From: Rickettsia endosymbiont of Pseudomimeciton antennatum
GTDB lineage: Bacteria > Pseudomonadota > Alphaproteobacteria > Rickettsiales > Rickettsiaceae
Length of the DNA: 64,000 nt
Reading direction: 5' to 3'
Assembly: GCA_020881195.1 (NCBI GenBank)
Contig: JAJIYL010000051.1
Span: forward strand, 1-64,000
Below the pieces are notes generated by a model, which did no database searches, was not told the origin of the DNA, and saw only the letters and a list, made by a program, of their open reading frames with translations. This document shows positions 32,601 through 41,532 of the stretch, one piece after another; position 1 is the first letter of the stretch; each line of letters opens with the position of its first letter. A program made the position numbers and the translations under genes.

Positions 32601-34146
32601 TAAGAGCAAAGTGATGAAAACTATTAGTAAAACCAACAAAGAGCTAGCTAACTCTAGCAGCATTGGACTTCTTTCGAAACTCGCTTATGCTGAGGAATTT
32701 GCAGGAGACACGGAACGCAGAACCGCAGCGTACTCAAATGTACGTGAGGATTCGAGTACCGGATCGACGCACAAATTACCAGCAGAAGTAGAGTTTCGAA
32801 AGAAGTCTATTAAATTTCCGGTGGAGTGGTCACCTTATCCATTCCAGTTGCCTTTGTGGAGGTATTTATATTCTGGTGGTAAGAAAGCTATAGCCATTTG
32901 GCATAGAAGGGCTGGTAAGGATATTATGGGTATTAATTGGATCACTGCTAGTGCTATTCGAGAAATTGGCATTTATTGGTACGTATACCCTACCTATAAT
33001 CAAGCCAAGATGAGTATATGGGATGGTATGACATTATCGGGACGTCCATATATGTCATTTATTCCTAAAAGCATTATTGCTCGTAGTCAACAATATAAGC
33101 AACGGATATTATTTAAAAATGGCTCAGTGATTCAATTTGTTGGTAGTGATCGTTATGCTACTATCAGGGGTAGTGGTATTAAGGGAGCAGTTATCTCGGA
33201 ATATTCTTACCATGATCCACGAGCTATGAGCTGCGTTATAGAGCCGATGGTAATTCGTAATAATGGCTGGTTGCTTTATTTGTATACTCCTTCTGATAAT
33301 CCAAAATTAACACATGGTGAAGAATTATACCAGAAATACCAAGATAGTCCGGAAGTATTTTGCCAGATAAAAACTATTGAAGATACTACTGATCATGAGG
33401 GTCAACCATTAGTCGATAAGAGTAAACTTGATTCTGTTGACATGAGTAACGAAGAGATTCAAAGAGAGTTTTATTGCGATTTTGCTGCCTATCGTTACAA
33501 GAAAGCTGATCAAGGAGGTACCTTTGTTGAACAATTACGGCTAGCTGAAAGTCAGGGGCGTATTGGCTATGTGCCATTTGATGCAAGTTATCAGGTTAAT
33601 ACTTACTGGGATATAGGTATTGTTGATTATACGGTGATTTGGTTTGTTCAAGAGAAACAAGACAGTATAGATATTATCGATTTTCATATGAATAGGGGCA
33701 AAGATTTAGAGTTTTATCTTAATCATTTAAGAGCTAGACCCTATCAATATGGGCGTAATGTATTGCCGCATGATATGAGTCGAAGACAAATGCCGACTTT
33801 GGATACTCGATTACAACAAGCTAATGAGATAGCCGAAAAAGTAGGCTTCCCACCTTTTGCTATTGGTAGGAAATATTTGCGAGAAGAGATGATAACTAAA
33901 GCCAGAAATCTGCTAGGCAAGTGCCGAATAGATGCCGAAAAATGTCAGCGTGGTATTAACGGTCTTTATGAGTTTGATGCTACTAAAAGGGGCGTGCATT
34001 CTAGCTCCTCAAGAGCTACTGATATAACTGAGAGTTTTTGTTATTTATCAATGGACGTTAAGACTGGTAATGAGCAACAGCAATCACAATATAACATACT
34101 AAAATATCGTAAAGTAATGAATGATTATAATGCTTTGGAGAGGTAA
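32569..34146 (+). CDS. Phage terminase large subunit with in-frame palindromic element near the N-terminus
   Basis: SPYPFQLPLWRYLYSGGKKAIAIWHRRAGKDIMGINW (Walker A-like); IKGAVISEYSYHDPRAM; TYWDIGIVDYTVIW. Confidence 0.9.
   Translation: MGQNIELPKNSKSKVMKTISKTNKELANSSSIGLLSKLAYAEEFAGDTERRTAAYSNVREDSSTGSTHKLPAEVEFRKKSIKFPVEWSPYPFQLPLWRYLYSGGKKAIAIWHRRAGKDIMGINWITASAIREIGIYWYVYPTYNQAKMSIWDGMTLSGRPYMSFIPKSIIARSQQYKQRILFKNGSVIQFVGSDRYATIRGSGIKGAVISEYSYHDPRAMSCVIEPMVIRNNGWLLYLYTPSDNPKLTHGEELYQKYQDSPEVFCQIKTIEDTTDHEGQPLVDKSKLDSVDMSNEEIQREFYCDFAAYRYKKADQGGTFVEQLRLAESQGRIGYVPFDASYQVNTYWDIGIVDYTVIWFVQEKQDSIDIIDFHMNRGKDLEFYLNHLRARPYQYGRNVLPHDMSRRQMPTLDTRLQQANEIAEKVGFPPFAIGRKYLREEMITKARNLLGKCRIDAEKCQRGINGLYEFDATKRGVHSSSSRATDITESFCYLSMDVKTGNEQQQSQYNILKYRKVMNDYNALER
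32664..32809 (+). repeat. In-frame palindromic element, family A, with alternative stem (in terL)
   Basis: TIRs GGACTTCTTTCGAAACTC / GAGTTTCGAAAGAAGTCT; encodes [46 protein letters not shown]. Confidence 0.92.
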
Positions 34147-34204
34147 ATAGGATGGGTGGAAGTAATATAAATATAAACAGCAATAATATAGATGAGGTAG
34201 TATA

Positions 34205-35764
34205 ATGCCATTTTGGAATAAGCCATGGAAATCAATTAAAAGTTCTATTAACAAGTATGTTCCTGGTGGTAAATATCTTACTGGTGATGATCTAGCAAGG
34301 CACAAACGTAACTATAATGAATCACGCGATCGCTATGAGAACTGTGTTAGGGAAGTAAAGAATACTATCAATAATCTATCTCGTGAAATACAACAATCGA
34401 TGCATGGTTTACGTTCTCTAGAAGAGCAACAATACCAATATAGCAATAGAAGCTATGAGATGGAAAACCAGTTAAATCAATATGCTAGCCAATATGAGAG
34501 TAACTTAAAGAACATAGAAGTACAAAGAGCTAGGCTATCTTCCTCAGCTAAACAACTTAAACAATCTTTTGCAGCATTGCAACAGAAGGCTCCAGCTCTT
34601 GAAACAAGGATGAGAGAGGTGGAACAATTACCAGGTGTTTTCCAAAATCTCTACGACCGAGTAGCCCAGCAAAAAGAAAGTTTGCGAGGCTTAACCGAAG
34701 AAGAAGCAGGCAGTACAATTGCCAAACATCAGCAAGATGTTGAATTGTTAAAAAAGCAACGTCAGGAAATAGAAGAGAAAATACGTCATTCTATGAATGA
34801 TATTACCAGGGAACATAAAAATATAAGTAGCGAAAAAGCAGAGCTTGAGCATCAGTTAGGTAACTATCAAGCAAGTCAAAATCGTCTGTTGCGAGATACT
34901 AGTAATTTTGATCAGGCAAGACATCAATTAATTAGTTGCATTGAACAATATAAACAACACAAAAACATAGAAGAACAAATAGCGGCTGATTATGCTAGTA
35001 AACAATCACATATTGAAGGTCTGCGAAACAAATTAAATGATTATAGTTCATCTGCTCAAAGACAATTGGATAGTTATGCTCATGATCTAAAGTGGCGTGC
35101 TGAGAAATATGAGAAATCAGCCAACATTACAGGTTTGGTACAGGGGATAACTCTTGGTGCCTTAACTTTTGGAGCTGGAATGGGACTCACATCACTAGGA
35201 GCAGGGGGAGCAGCCGGAACAGCTGGTGTAGTGGGAGGAACTTCAACACTTGGACAGCTAGGTTTTGGACTAAAATGTTTAGCTCCATTGGTTGGTATTG
35301 GTCATTATATGAATACATCAAATATTATGCGTAGACTTAGAGGGGGGATTGAACAATTTGATCTTGCTAATGACTATCAATACGATGGTATGTCAGGAGA
35401 TTTAGACCAAATGGCAAGATACGGTAGATCAGGATTAGCAAAAATGCCGATACCTGAACTTGGTGGTTTAAAACAAGCAGTGGAGCATTTTAACATGAGG
35501 TCAGTACCACAATTAAAAGATTTACCACAATTATCTGAATCTCTGGGCAAGATAGTCTCACTTAAGGATATTGAAGGGTTAACCCTTGGCTTACCTAAAA
35601 TGACTGCAGCTAGTGGTAAGAACTATAACTATGAGGTGTTATATGATAACGAGTTTATCAAGAAACTCAAGAAAGTGTCAAAGAAGCTTGGCGAGCCATA
35701 TTTAAAGCCAAACTCAACCATACACCCAAACGCAACACGTAATATGGTGACAGCTTATGGCTGA
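34205..35764 (+). CDS. Long coiled-coil protein with C-terminal Gly/Ala-rich hydrophobic segment, unknown function
   Basis: Heptad-rich residues 30-330, then ITGLVQGITLGALTFGAGMGLTSLGAGGAAGTAGVVGG; between TerL and portal. Confidence 0.75.
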   Translation: MPFWNKPWKSIKSSINKYVPGGKYLTGDDLARHKRNYNESRDRYENCVREVKNTINNLSREIQQSMHGLRSLEEQQYQYSNRSYEMENQLNQYASQYESNLKNIEVQRARLSSSAKQLKQSFAALQQKAPALETRMREVEQLPGVFQNLYDRVAQQKESLRGLTEEEAGSTIAKHQQDVELLKKQRQEIEEKIRHSMNDITREHKNISSEKAELEHQLGNYQASQNRLLRDTSNFDQARHQLISCIEQYKQHKNIEEQIAADYASKQSHIEGLRNKLNDYSSSAQRQLDSYAHDLKWRAEKYEKSANITGLVQGITLGALTFGAGMGLTSLGAGGAAGTAGVVGGTSTLGQLGFGLKCLAPLVGIGHYMNTSNIMRRLRGGIEQFDLANDYQYDGMSGDLDQMARYGRSGLAKMPIPELGGLKQAVEHFNMRSVPQLKDLPQLSESLGKIVSLKDIEGLTLGLPKMTAASGKNYNYEVLYDNEFIKKLKKVSKKLGEPYLKPNSTIHPNATRNMVTAYG

Positions 35765-37334
35765 TAATGATTTAAATGAAAAGATTGAATATTTTGATAA
35801 TCTCAAGAGCAAGCGGGAGAAATGGCATCATATATGGGATGAGCTGAAGAAATATGTTTGTCCACAAACTGAGAGTAATAAGGTAATATTTGATTCAACT
35901 TCTATTTGGTCAAGAGAGCAGTTAGCATCAGGTTTACAAAGCTTGCTGGTAAATCCAGCAATGAACTGGTTTAACCTTACTATAGTCGCTGAAAATGAAG
36001 AGCAGCAAGAATATTTAACCACCGCTGAACGCAATATGCTAGCCCAAATGCTAGAAAAAACCCTAATGGATATATTCAATAATCCGTCTTCTAATTTTTA
36101 TAGTCAGATTCATCAGTTTTTTTTGAATTTATCAGCTTTTGGCACCGCGATATTTTATGTTGAAGAAGATTTAGAATTAACTCAAACTCTGTTCTTCCGT
36201 AATATTAATTTACAGGAATGTTATTTTGAAGAAAACAAGTTTGGCTTTGTTAATACAATGTATCGACTATTTAGTATGCCAATTAAAACTGCATCAGCTA
36301 AATGGGCAGAGTTTGCCCCTTTCAAGGAAAGGTTAGCCCGGAATCCTGATGAAATAGTAGAAATATTGCACATAGTTAGCCCGCAAGCTCAAAATCAGAA
36401 AAATAAAGGCAGAAAAGCAATAGTAACAGCTAGTCCTTCAACATCTAGCTCATCAATAGTTGAGTATAGCTCAGAATATATTTACCTAGCTGAACAAAAA
36501 ATTATCAGTCAATCAGGCTATTCTTATTTCCCGTTTTTTGTAACGCGGTGGGTAAAAGAAGAAGGTGAAGTATATGGCTATGCTCCGGCTCATCATGTGC
36601 TACCTGATATTAAACTACTCAATAGTTTAAGACAAATTACCCTGAAAGTAGCCCAGAAACAACTAGACCCACCATTATTAGTGCCAAAAGATGGGTATTA
36701 CCTACCACTCTATACTACGCCAGGTAGTATTAATTTTTACCGTAATGGTATGGCAGACAAAATAATACCACTAACTGGTATGGAAAATATCTTACCTACT
36801 GAAATAGAGCAAAATCAATGTCGCGATGCCATATACAAGGCATTCTATATCGATATATTCAGAATGCAAAAGGAAAATAAAGAAATGACTGCCACCGAGG
36901 TACAAATTAGGACGGAGGAACAATATCGTTTAATGTCCCCGATGGTTGGTAGAATCGAGAGTGAGTTGTTAAATCCGTTAATCATGGCAATATATCAAAC
37001 GCTAATCAAATATAACAGAGTACCAATCTTAGAGGGAGCAACAATCCAGCCTGAGATAGAGATTGAATATGTTTCACCATTATCCAGGGTACAGAAAACA
37101 TCAGCAATATCTAGTGTTGAGCAAGTATTAGGTTTCTTCCAACGAAGTGGTATCAGTAACTTTTTTCCTGAGATATACGATAATATTGACTGGGACAAAT
37201 GTTTTAAACTATTTTTTGAGTTGCGAGAAGCCCCAAGCTCAATCCTCAAAAATGAGCAAGAACTATTACAAATCAGACAACAACGTAAGATGATGCAAAT
37301 GCAACAGTTACAACAGCAACAAATACAAGGGTAA
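35757..37334 (+). CDS. Phage portal (head-to-tail connector, podovirus-type)
   Basis: KREKWHHIWDELKKYVCPQT; ASGLQSLLVNPAMNWFNL; NLSAFGTAIFYVEED; EMTATEVQIRTEEQYRLMSPMVGRIESELLNPLI. Confidence 0.92.
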   Translation: MADNDLNEKIEYFDNLKSKREKWHHIWDELKKYVCPQTESNKVIFDSTSIWSREQLASGLQSLLVNPAMNWFNLTIVAENEEQQEYLTTAERNMLAQMLEKTLMDIFNNPSSNFYSQIHQFFLNLSAFGTAIFYVEEDLELTQTLFFRNINLQECYFEENKFGFVNTMYRLFSMPIKTASAKWAEFAPFKERLARNPDEIVEILHIVSPQAQNQKNKGRKAIVTASPSTSSSSIVEYSSEYIYLAEQKIISQSGYSYFPFFVTRWVKEEGEVYGYAPAHHVLPDIKLLNSLRQITLKVAQKQLDPPLLVPKDGYYLPLYTTPGSINFYRNGMADKIIPLTGMENILPTEIEQNQCRDAIYKAFYIDIFRMQKENKEMTATEVQIRTEEQYRLMSPMVGRIESELLNPLIMAIYQTLIKYNRVPILEGATIQPEIEIEYVSPLSRVQKTSAISSVEQVLGFFQRSGISNFFPEIYDNIDWDKCFKLFFELREAPSSILKNEQELLQIRQQRKMMQMQQLQQQQIQG

Positions 37335-37344
37335 GGAAGAACAA

Positions 37345-37632
37345 ATGAAAATATCAATTAATTCCTCATCCCCACCAAGTTTACTAACAAAAGAGCAATT
37401 AAAATCAATTTATTTGAAGCTTTTTAGTGGAGAAGATGGTAAAATAATATTAGAGGATTTAGCCCAAATAAGCGGCATATATCGCAGCAATTTTGTTCGG
37501 CAAGAAAGTGATTACACAGCCTTTCTTGAAGGACACCGGGCTTTGTTCCTATATATATGCTCGCAGGCTTCAGAAGATGATGAAGTTAATAATATTGATG
37601 GTGCTAAAAATACTAATGAATCAGATAAATAA
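37345..37632 (+). CDS. Small phage structural-module protein (Bbp19-like)
   Basis: YLKLFSGEDGKIILEDLAQISGI...SDYTAFLEGHRALFLYI; position after portal. Confidence 0.5.
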   Translation: MKISINSSSPPSLLTKEQLKSIYLKLFSGEDGKIILEDLAQISGIYRSNFVRQESDYTAFLEGHRALFLYICSQASEDDEVNNIDGAKNTNESDK

Positions 37633-37668
37633 TGGCGATATTTAGTAATAGTTAGGAGGTTATATTAT

Positions 37669-38592
37669 ATGTTTTTATCAAAATTTCTTGATCCTAAGAA
37701 TGATTTTTGTTTTCGCCAAATTTTTGGTACTGAAAAGAATAAAGATATACTTGTTCATTTTTTAAATGATGTCCTAAAGTTTGAAGGTAGTGAACAAATA
37801 ACTAATGTGGAATTTTTACCAACTATCCAAGACCCTGATATTGCTATGTACAGAAAGTCTATTGTTGACGTGTTATGTAAAGATCAACATGGTAATCAAT
37901 TCATAGTAGAGATGCAGGTAAGTGAACATAAAGGATTTGAGAAAAGAGCTCAATATTATGCTGCCAAAGCATATTCTAAGCAAATACTCAAAGAAGACGA
38001 AAACCATAAAAAGTTAGCAGTATACGCTAAATTAAAAGGAGTAATATTTTTAGCAATAGCAGATTTTGTGATGTTTGACGATAAAAAACATTGGAAATCA
38101 AAACATCGTCTTTTAGATGAAGAGAGCTACGCCAATGATTTAAAAGATTTTCATTTTGTTTTTTTAGAACTCGAGAAATTTAATAAAACTATTAATGAGC
38201 TAGAAACTATTGAAGAGAAGTGGATGTACTTTTTTAAGCATGCAGGAGAGAGTACATTAACCTTAACAGAAATAGAGCATTTAATAGGTAAGGATGAGAT
38301 TATTAGAAGAGCCTTTGAGGCTGTAGACCAAGCTAGCTGGTCAGAAGCAGAACTTAATACTTATGAGGAAATAACTAAAGCCCGTCTTGATAATTTAGCG
38401 GTAGAGCAGCAAAAAATTGAAAATGCTGAAGCTAGAGGAAAAGCTGAAGGTATTAAAGAAAACGCTATAGCTATAGCAAAGAAAATGCTGAAAGAAGGCT
38501 ATCCTATGGAAACTATAAGTAAATTAACCGGGCTAACTATTGAAGAAATAGAGAAGTTAAAAAAAGAAATGGAAAAGTTAAGAGAAGAATAA
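37669..38592 (+). CDS. Rpn-family recombination-promoting nuclease / PD-(D/E)XK putative transposase
   Basis: LDPKNDFCFRQIFGTEKNKDILVHFLNDVL; SIVDVLCKDQHGNQFIVEMQV; C-terminal KEGYPMETISKLTGLTIEEIEKLKKE. Confidence 0.92.
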   Translation: MFLSKFLDPKNDFCFRQIFGTEKNKDILVHFLNDVLKFEGSEQITNVEFLPTIQDPDIAMYRKSIVDVLCKDQHGNQFIVEMQVSEHKGFEKRAQYYAAKAYSKQILKEDENHKKLAVYAKLKGVIFLAIADFVMFDDKKHWKSKHRLLDEESYANDLKDFHFVFLELEKFNKTINELETIEEKWMYFFKHAGESTLTLTEIEHLIGKDEIIRRAFEAVDQASWSEAELNTYEEITKARLDNLAVEQQKIENAEARGKAEGIKENAIAIAKKMLKEGYPMETISKLTGLTIEEIEKLKKEMEKLREE

Positions 38593-38596
38593 GCAG

Positions 38597-39388
38597 ATGA
38601 GCAAAGAACTAATTGCCAATAACTATGAAACTAGCCCTACTACTTCTGGTAATGACTGGTTAGCTAACATGCCTGAGGAAATACGTAAGTCTGAGTCACT
38701 TGGCAAATTCAAGGATGTCTCATCTTTAGCTCAGAGCTATTTAGAGGCAGAGAAGAGCTTAAATCAGCGAGTCGCTGTGCCAAAAGATGACAGCTCTGAT
38801 GAAGAGTGGCATAAATTTTACTGTCGGCTTGGACTGCCTGAAGACAAGAGATACACTGATAAACGATCCAAGGAAGATGAGGAGTATTTAACTCGTTATG
38901 AGGACATGTTTTACCAAAGCGGATTATCTAAAAGACAAGGTGAAAAACTGCTTAATTCACTATATGGTTTCTCGCAGGATTTACAAAAACAGCAACAAAA
39001 TGCTATTGAGCAAACACGTCACTCTCACATTGATTGGCTGAAAAATACTTATGGTAATGCCTTTGATAATAAAATGACAGTGATGCAGGCAGCCTTGTCT
39101 AAGTTTGGTAGTAAAGAATTGGCTGGATTAATTGAAGATTCGCATTATGCACCAGCTTTAGTAGATTTATTAGTACGAGTCGGTGAAACCTTAAAATCCG
39201 ACTCGTTAGTAACTGGTAAAGAGCTACCTACAATTAATAATCGGGACGGGGCATTAGCAGAGATAGAAAAACTTGAATCTGATCCTGAGTTTGTGGTAAA
39301 ATTAAGAAGTAAAGATCATACGGGACATGAGCAAGCTGTTAAACGTAGGGAACAGTTATACAAAATTGCCTACGATAAAAAACAATAA
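38597..39388 (+). CDS. Capsid assembly scaffold-like protein
   Basis: SLGKFKDVSSLAQSYLEAEKSLNQRVAVPKDDSSDEEWHKFYCRLGLPED; immediately before capsid. Confidence 0.8.
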   Translation: MSKELIANNYETSPTTSGNDWLANMPEEIRKSESLGKFKDVSSLAQSYLEAEKSLNQRVAVPKDDSSDEEWHKFYCRLGLPEDKRYTDKRSKEDEEYLTRYEDMFYQSGLSKRQGEKLLNSLYGFSQDLQKQQQNAIEQTRHSHIDWLKNTYGNAFDNKMTVMQAALSKFGSKELAGLIEDSHYAPALVDLLVRVGETLKSDSLVTGKELPTINNRDGALAEIEKLESDPEFVVKLRSKDHTGHEQAVKRREQLYKIAYDKKQ

Positions 39389-39606
39389 GAAATAACGTAA
39401 CCAACCAATCATTAAAGTTATGATGTAGGTGACAACTCATTTAAGGCTGCAACTTCGCAATAACCTATTATAAAAGAGCCACTAATAGCATATATACCCG
39501 AAGGGTCGTTATCTGCATAGCAGACAACAACCATCTTAAGTTTTTCTTGATTCGAGTATAAATGATATCGTGCTTTAAATATTGATAGATTATTTGAGGA
39601 GGAAAA

Positions 39607-40944
39607 ATGGAACAAATAACAGATGGTCTTAAAGAACAATTTGCCAAAAATATCAGCCTAGTTATTCAACAAGAAGGTTCTAAACTACGAAAATGCGTTA
39701 CTAATGGTACGCAGGATACCGAGGTAATTAGCTTTGAGTCAATGACCACCCATGAGGTAGAGAGCAGAACTAGGCACCCAATCGATCCTGATGATCATTT
39801 GCACGGGCATTATGCTGCTGATGGAAACCGTGACAGGCTAGAACAAATAGAATTTAAAATACCAACTATTTCAAGACGGTTTTTGACAGCTTCCGCCTAT
39901 CATTGGAACGCTACTATGGATAGGAACGACAAGCTAAACCTATTAACCGACCCCTCCTCACATTTTCCTAAAATGGCAGGCTGGGCAATGGGTAGGCAAC
40001 AAGACCGGGTAATTATTAACGCTTTTGCCAGTCCTGTCAGAGCAGGACGAACAGGTAACAATGTGATTAACTTCGATGTAGTTAATAATGTGGTGCCAGT
40101 AGGAATTAGGGTTACTGATACTAATTTTACCTTAAATGCTCAAGTTGCAGTTGCTGCCAACAGAGGTATCATTAACTCGAAAAGAGCCGGGCTAACGGTT
40201 GATAAATTAATAAAAGCTCATCATATCTTAAAAAAACGCTCTTTTGGCATGTATGAAAAATTATACTTGCTGTGTTCAAGTAACCAAATCTCAGACTTGT
40301 TACGTGATCCACAAATTACTAATTATGACTATAATAACGTTAGAGCTTTAGTAAGTGGTGAAGTTAATAGTTTCTTAGGATTTACCTTTATTACTAGCGA
40401 GATGTTGGGTGGTATATTTGATAATAGTGGGGATGAGAACCAATCTAGATATGCTGTTAAAGATTGTTATGCCTTTAATGAAGGAGCTATAAGGTTCAAC
40501 ACGGTCAGTGGTTCTAACAAGAAGGGCATTGAAGAGCTAGTACAATACCACTATGCCAAGGTATTATATTACAGTGAAGCTTTTGGAGCTAGCCGTGATA
40601 ATGAACAAGCAGTAGTAGTAATTAAATGTTTAGAGAATTACGATCGTAGCAGTCATCATGGTGTATTGTGGAAAGAAATAGAGGATGTAAATCACAAGAA
40701 AGGTGTGCATAGTATAACAATGCCATGGCAGATGTTTGGCAATCAATGTCGAAATATAGATAATACAGAGGATATTGATACTAATGCTCTAGCAGTAATT
40801 GCCAACGACAATTTAGCTACTAGGGGACGAGGACTCGTCATGAGAAGAGCGGCAGCCGGTGTTGTTGCTGTTGATGCTGATATTGTTGAAGATGCTGACT
40901 TTGCTGGTGTTGTTGTTGAGAATGAGCATGAGGATAATGCATAA
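39607..40944 (+). CDS. Major capsid protein
   Basis: QQEGSKLRKCVTNGTQDTEVISFESM; HPKMAGWAMGRQQDRVIINAF-type core; position after scaffold. Confidence 0.82.
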   Translation: MEQITDGLKEQFAKNISLVIQQEGSKLRKCVTNGTQDTEVISFESMTTHEVESRTRHPIDPDDHLHGHYAADGNRDRLEQIEFKIPTISRRFLTASAYHWNATMDRNDKLNLLTDPSSHFPKMAGWAMGRQQDRVIINAFASPVRAGRTGNNVINFDVVNNVVPVGIRVTDTNFTLNAQVAVAANRGIINSKRAGLTVDKLIKAHHILKKRSFGMYEKLYLLCSSNQISDLLRDPQITNYDYNNVRALVSGEVNSFLGFTFITSEMLGGIFDNSGDENQSRYAVKDCYAFNEGAIRFNTVSGSNKKGIEELVQYHYAKVLYYSEAFGASRDNEQAVVVIKCLENYDRSSHHGVLWKEIEDVNHKKGVHSITMPWQMFGNQCRNIDNTEDIDTNALAVIANDNLATRGRGLVMRRAAAGVVAVDADIVEDADFAGVVVENEHEDNA

Positions 40945-40955
40945 GTGTAACTACC

Positions 40956-41525
40956 GTGAAATATGAAATTATCAAGAAGGCAGTAGTACTACTTGGGTCA
41001 AATGTTGGTATTAGTAGCATTGGTGGTGGCAGGGTATCAAAAGCCGAGGAATTATGTGAGGAGTTTGTTAATCCTGCTATTGAAGATACTGTACTAATGG
41101 TTAAATGGTCATTTGCCTTGCGGAGAGTTGATAATATTGAAGCTAATAAAGATAATAGAAACAACTTCACCGAAATACCAGATATTAACGATTGCATTAA
41201 ATGTGCAGTAATAGTGCCATCTAATCTACAATTTTACACAGAGGCAGGTAAGATTTACTTTAAGGGCGGTAAGCTTACCTCACTGTTTTACTACAGCAGA
41301 AACGTTGTTGATAATTTATTAGAGAATAATCGAACTATTTGGCAACAAGTACCTGCTAGCTTTAAGTTATTGGCGGCTTTGTCATTAGCCTCACAAGTAT
41401 CATTTGCTATGTATTCGGACAGTGTGTTTACTGATGGATTAAAAAAACAATATTTAATCAAATTAGAAGAAACAAGAAGAATTTATGGGGTTGATTATAA
41501 TTTAATTAATTCCGGCGAAGTGTAA
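40956..41525 (+). CDS. Head-tail adaptor / tail tubular protein A-like
   Basis: Length, position, and KAEELCEEFVNPAIEDTVLMVKWSFALRRV. Confidence 0.6.
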   Translation: MKYEIIKKAVVLLGSNVGISSIGGGRVSKAEELCEEFVNPAIEDTVLMVKWSFALRRVDNIEANKDNRNNFTEIPDINDCIKCAVIVPSNLQFYTEAGKIYFKGGKLTSLFYYSRNVVDNLLENNRTIWQQVPASFKLLAALSLASQVSFAMYSDSVFTDGLKKQYLIKLEETRRIYGVDYNLINSGEV

Positions 41526-41532
41526 ATATTCT

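Noticed and set aside
39418-39639. 73-aa minus ORF between scaffold and capsid genes
   Set aside because: Overlaps the capsid start; no recognisable domain.
40838-40944. Val/Ala/Asp-rich capsid C-terminus as a separate element
   Set aside because: In-frame low-complexity tail of the capsid ORF (gttgttgctgttgatgc); no evidence of a distinct function.
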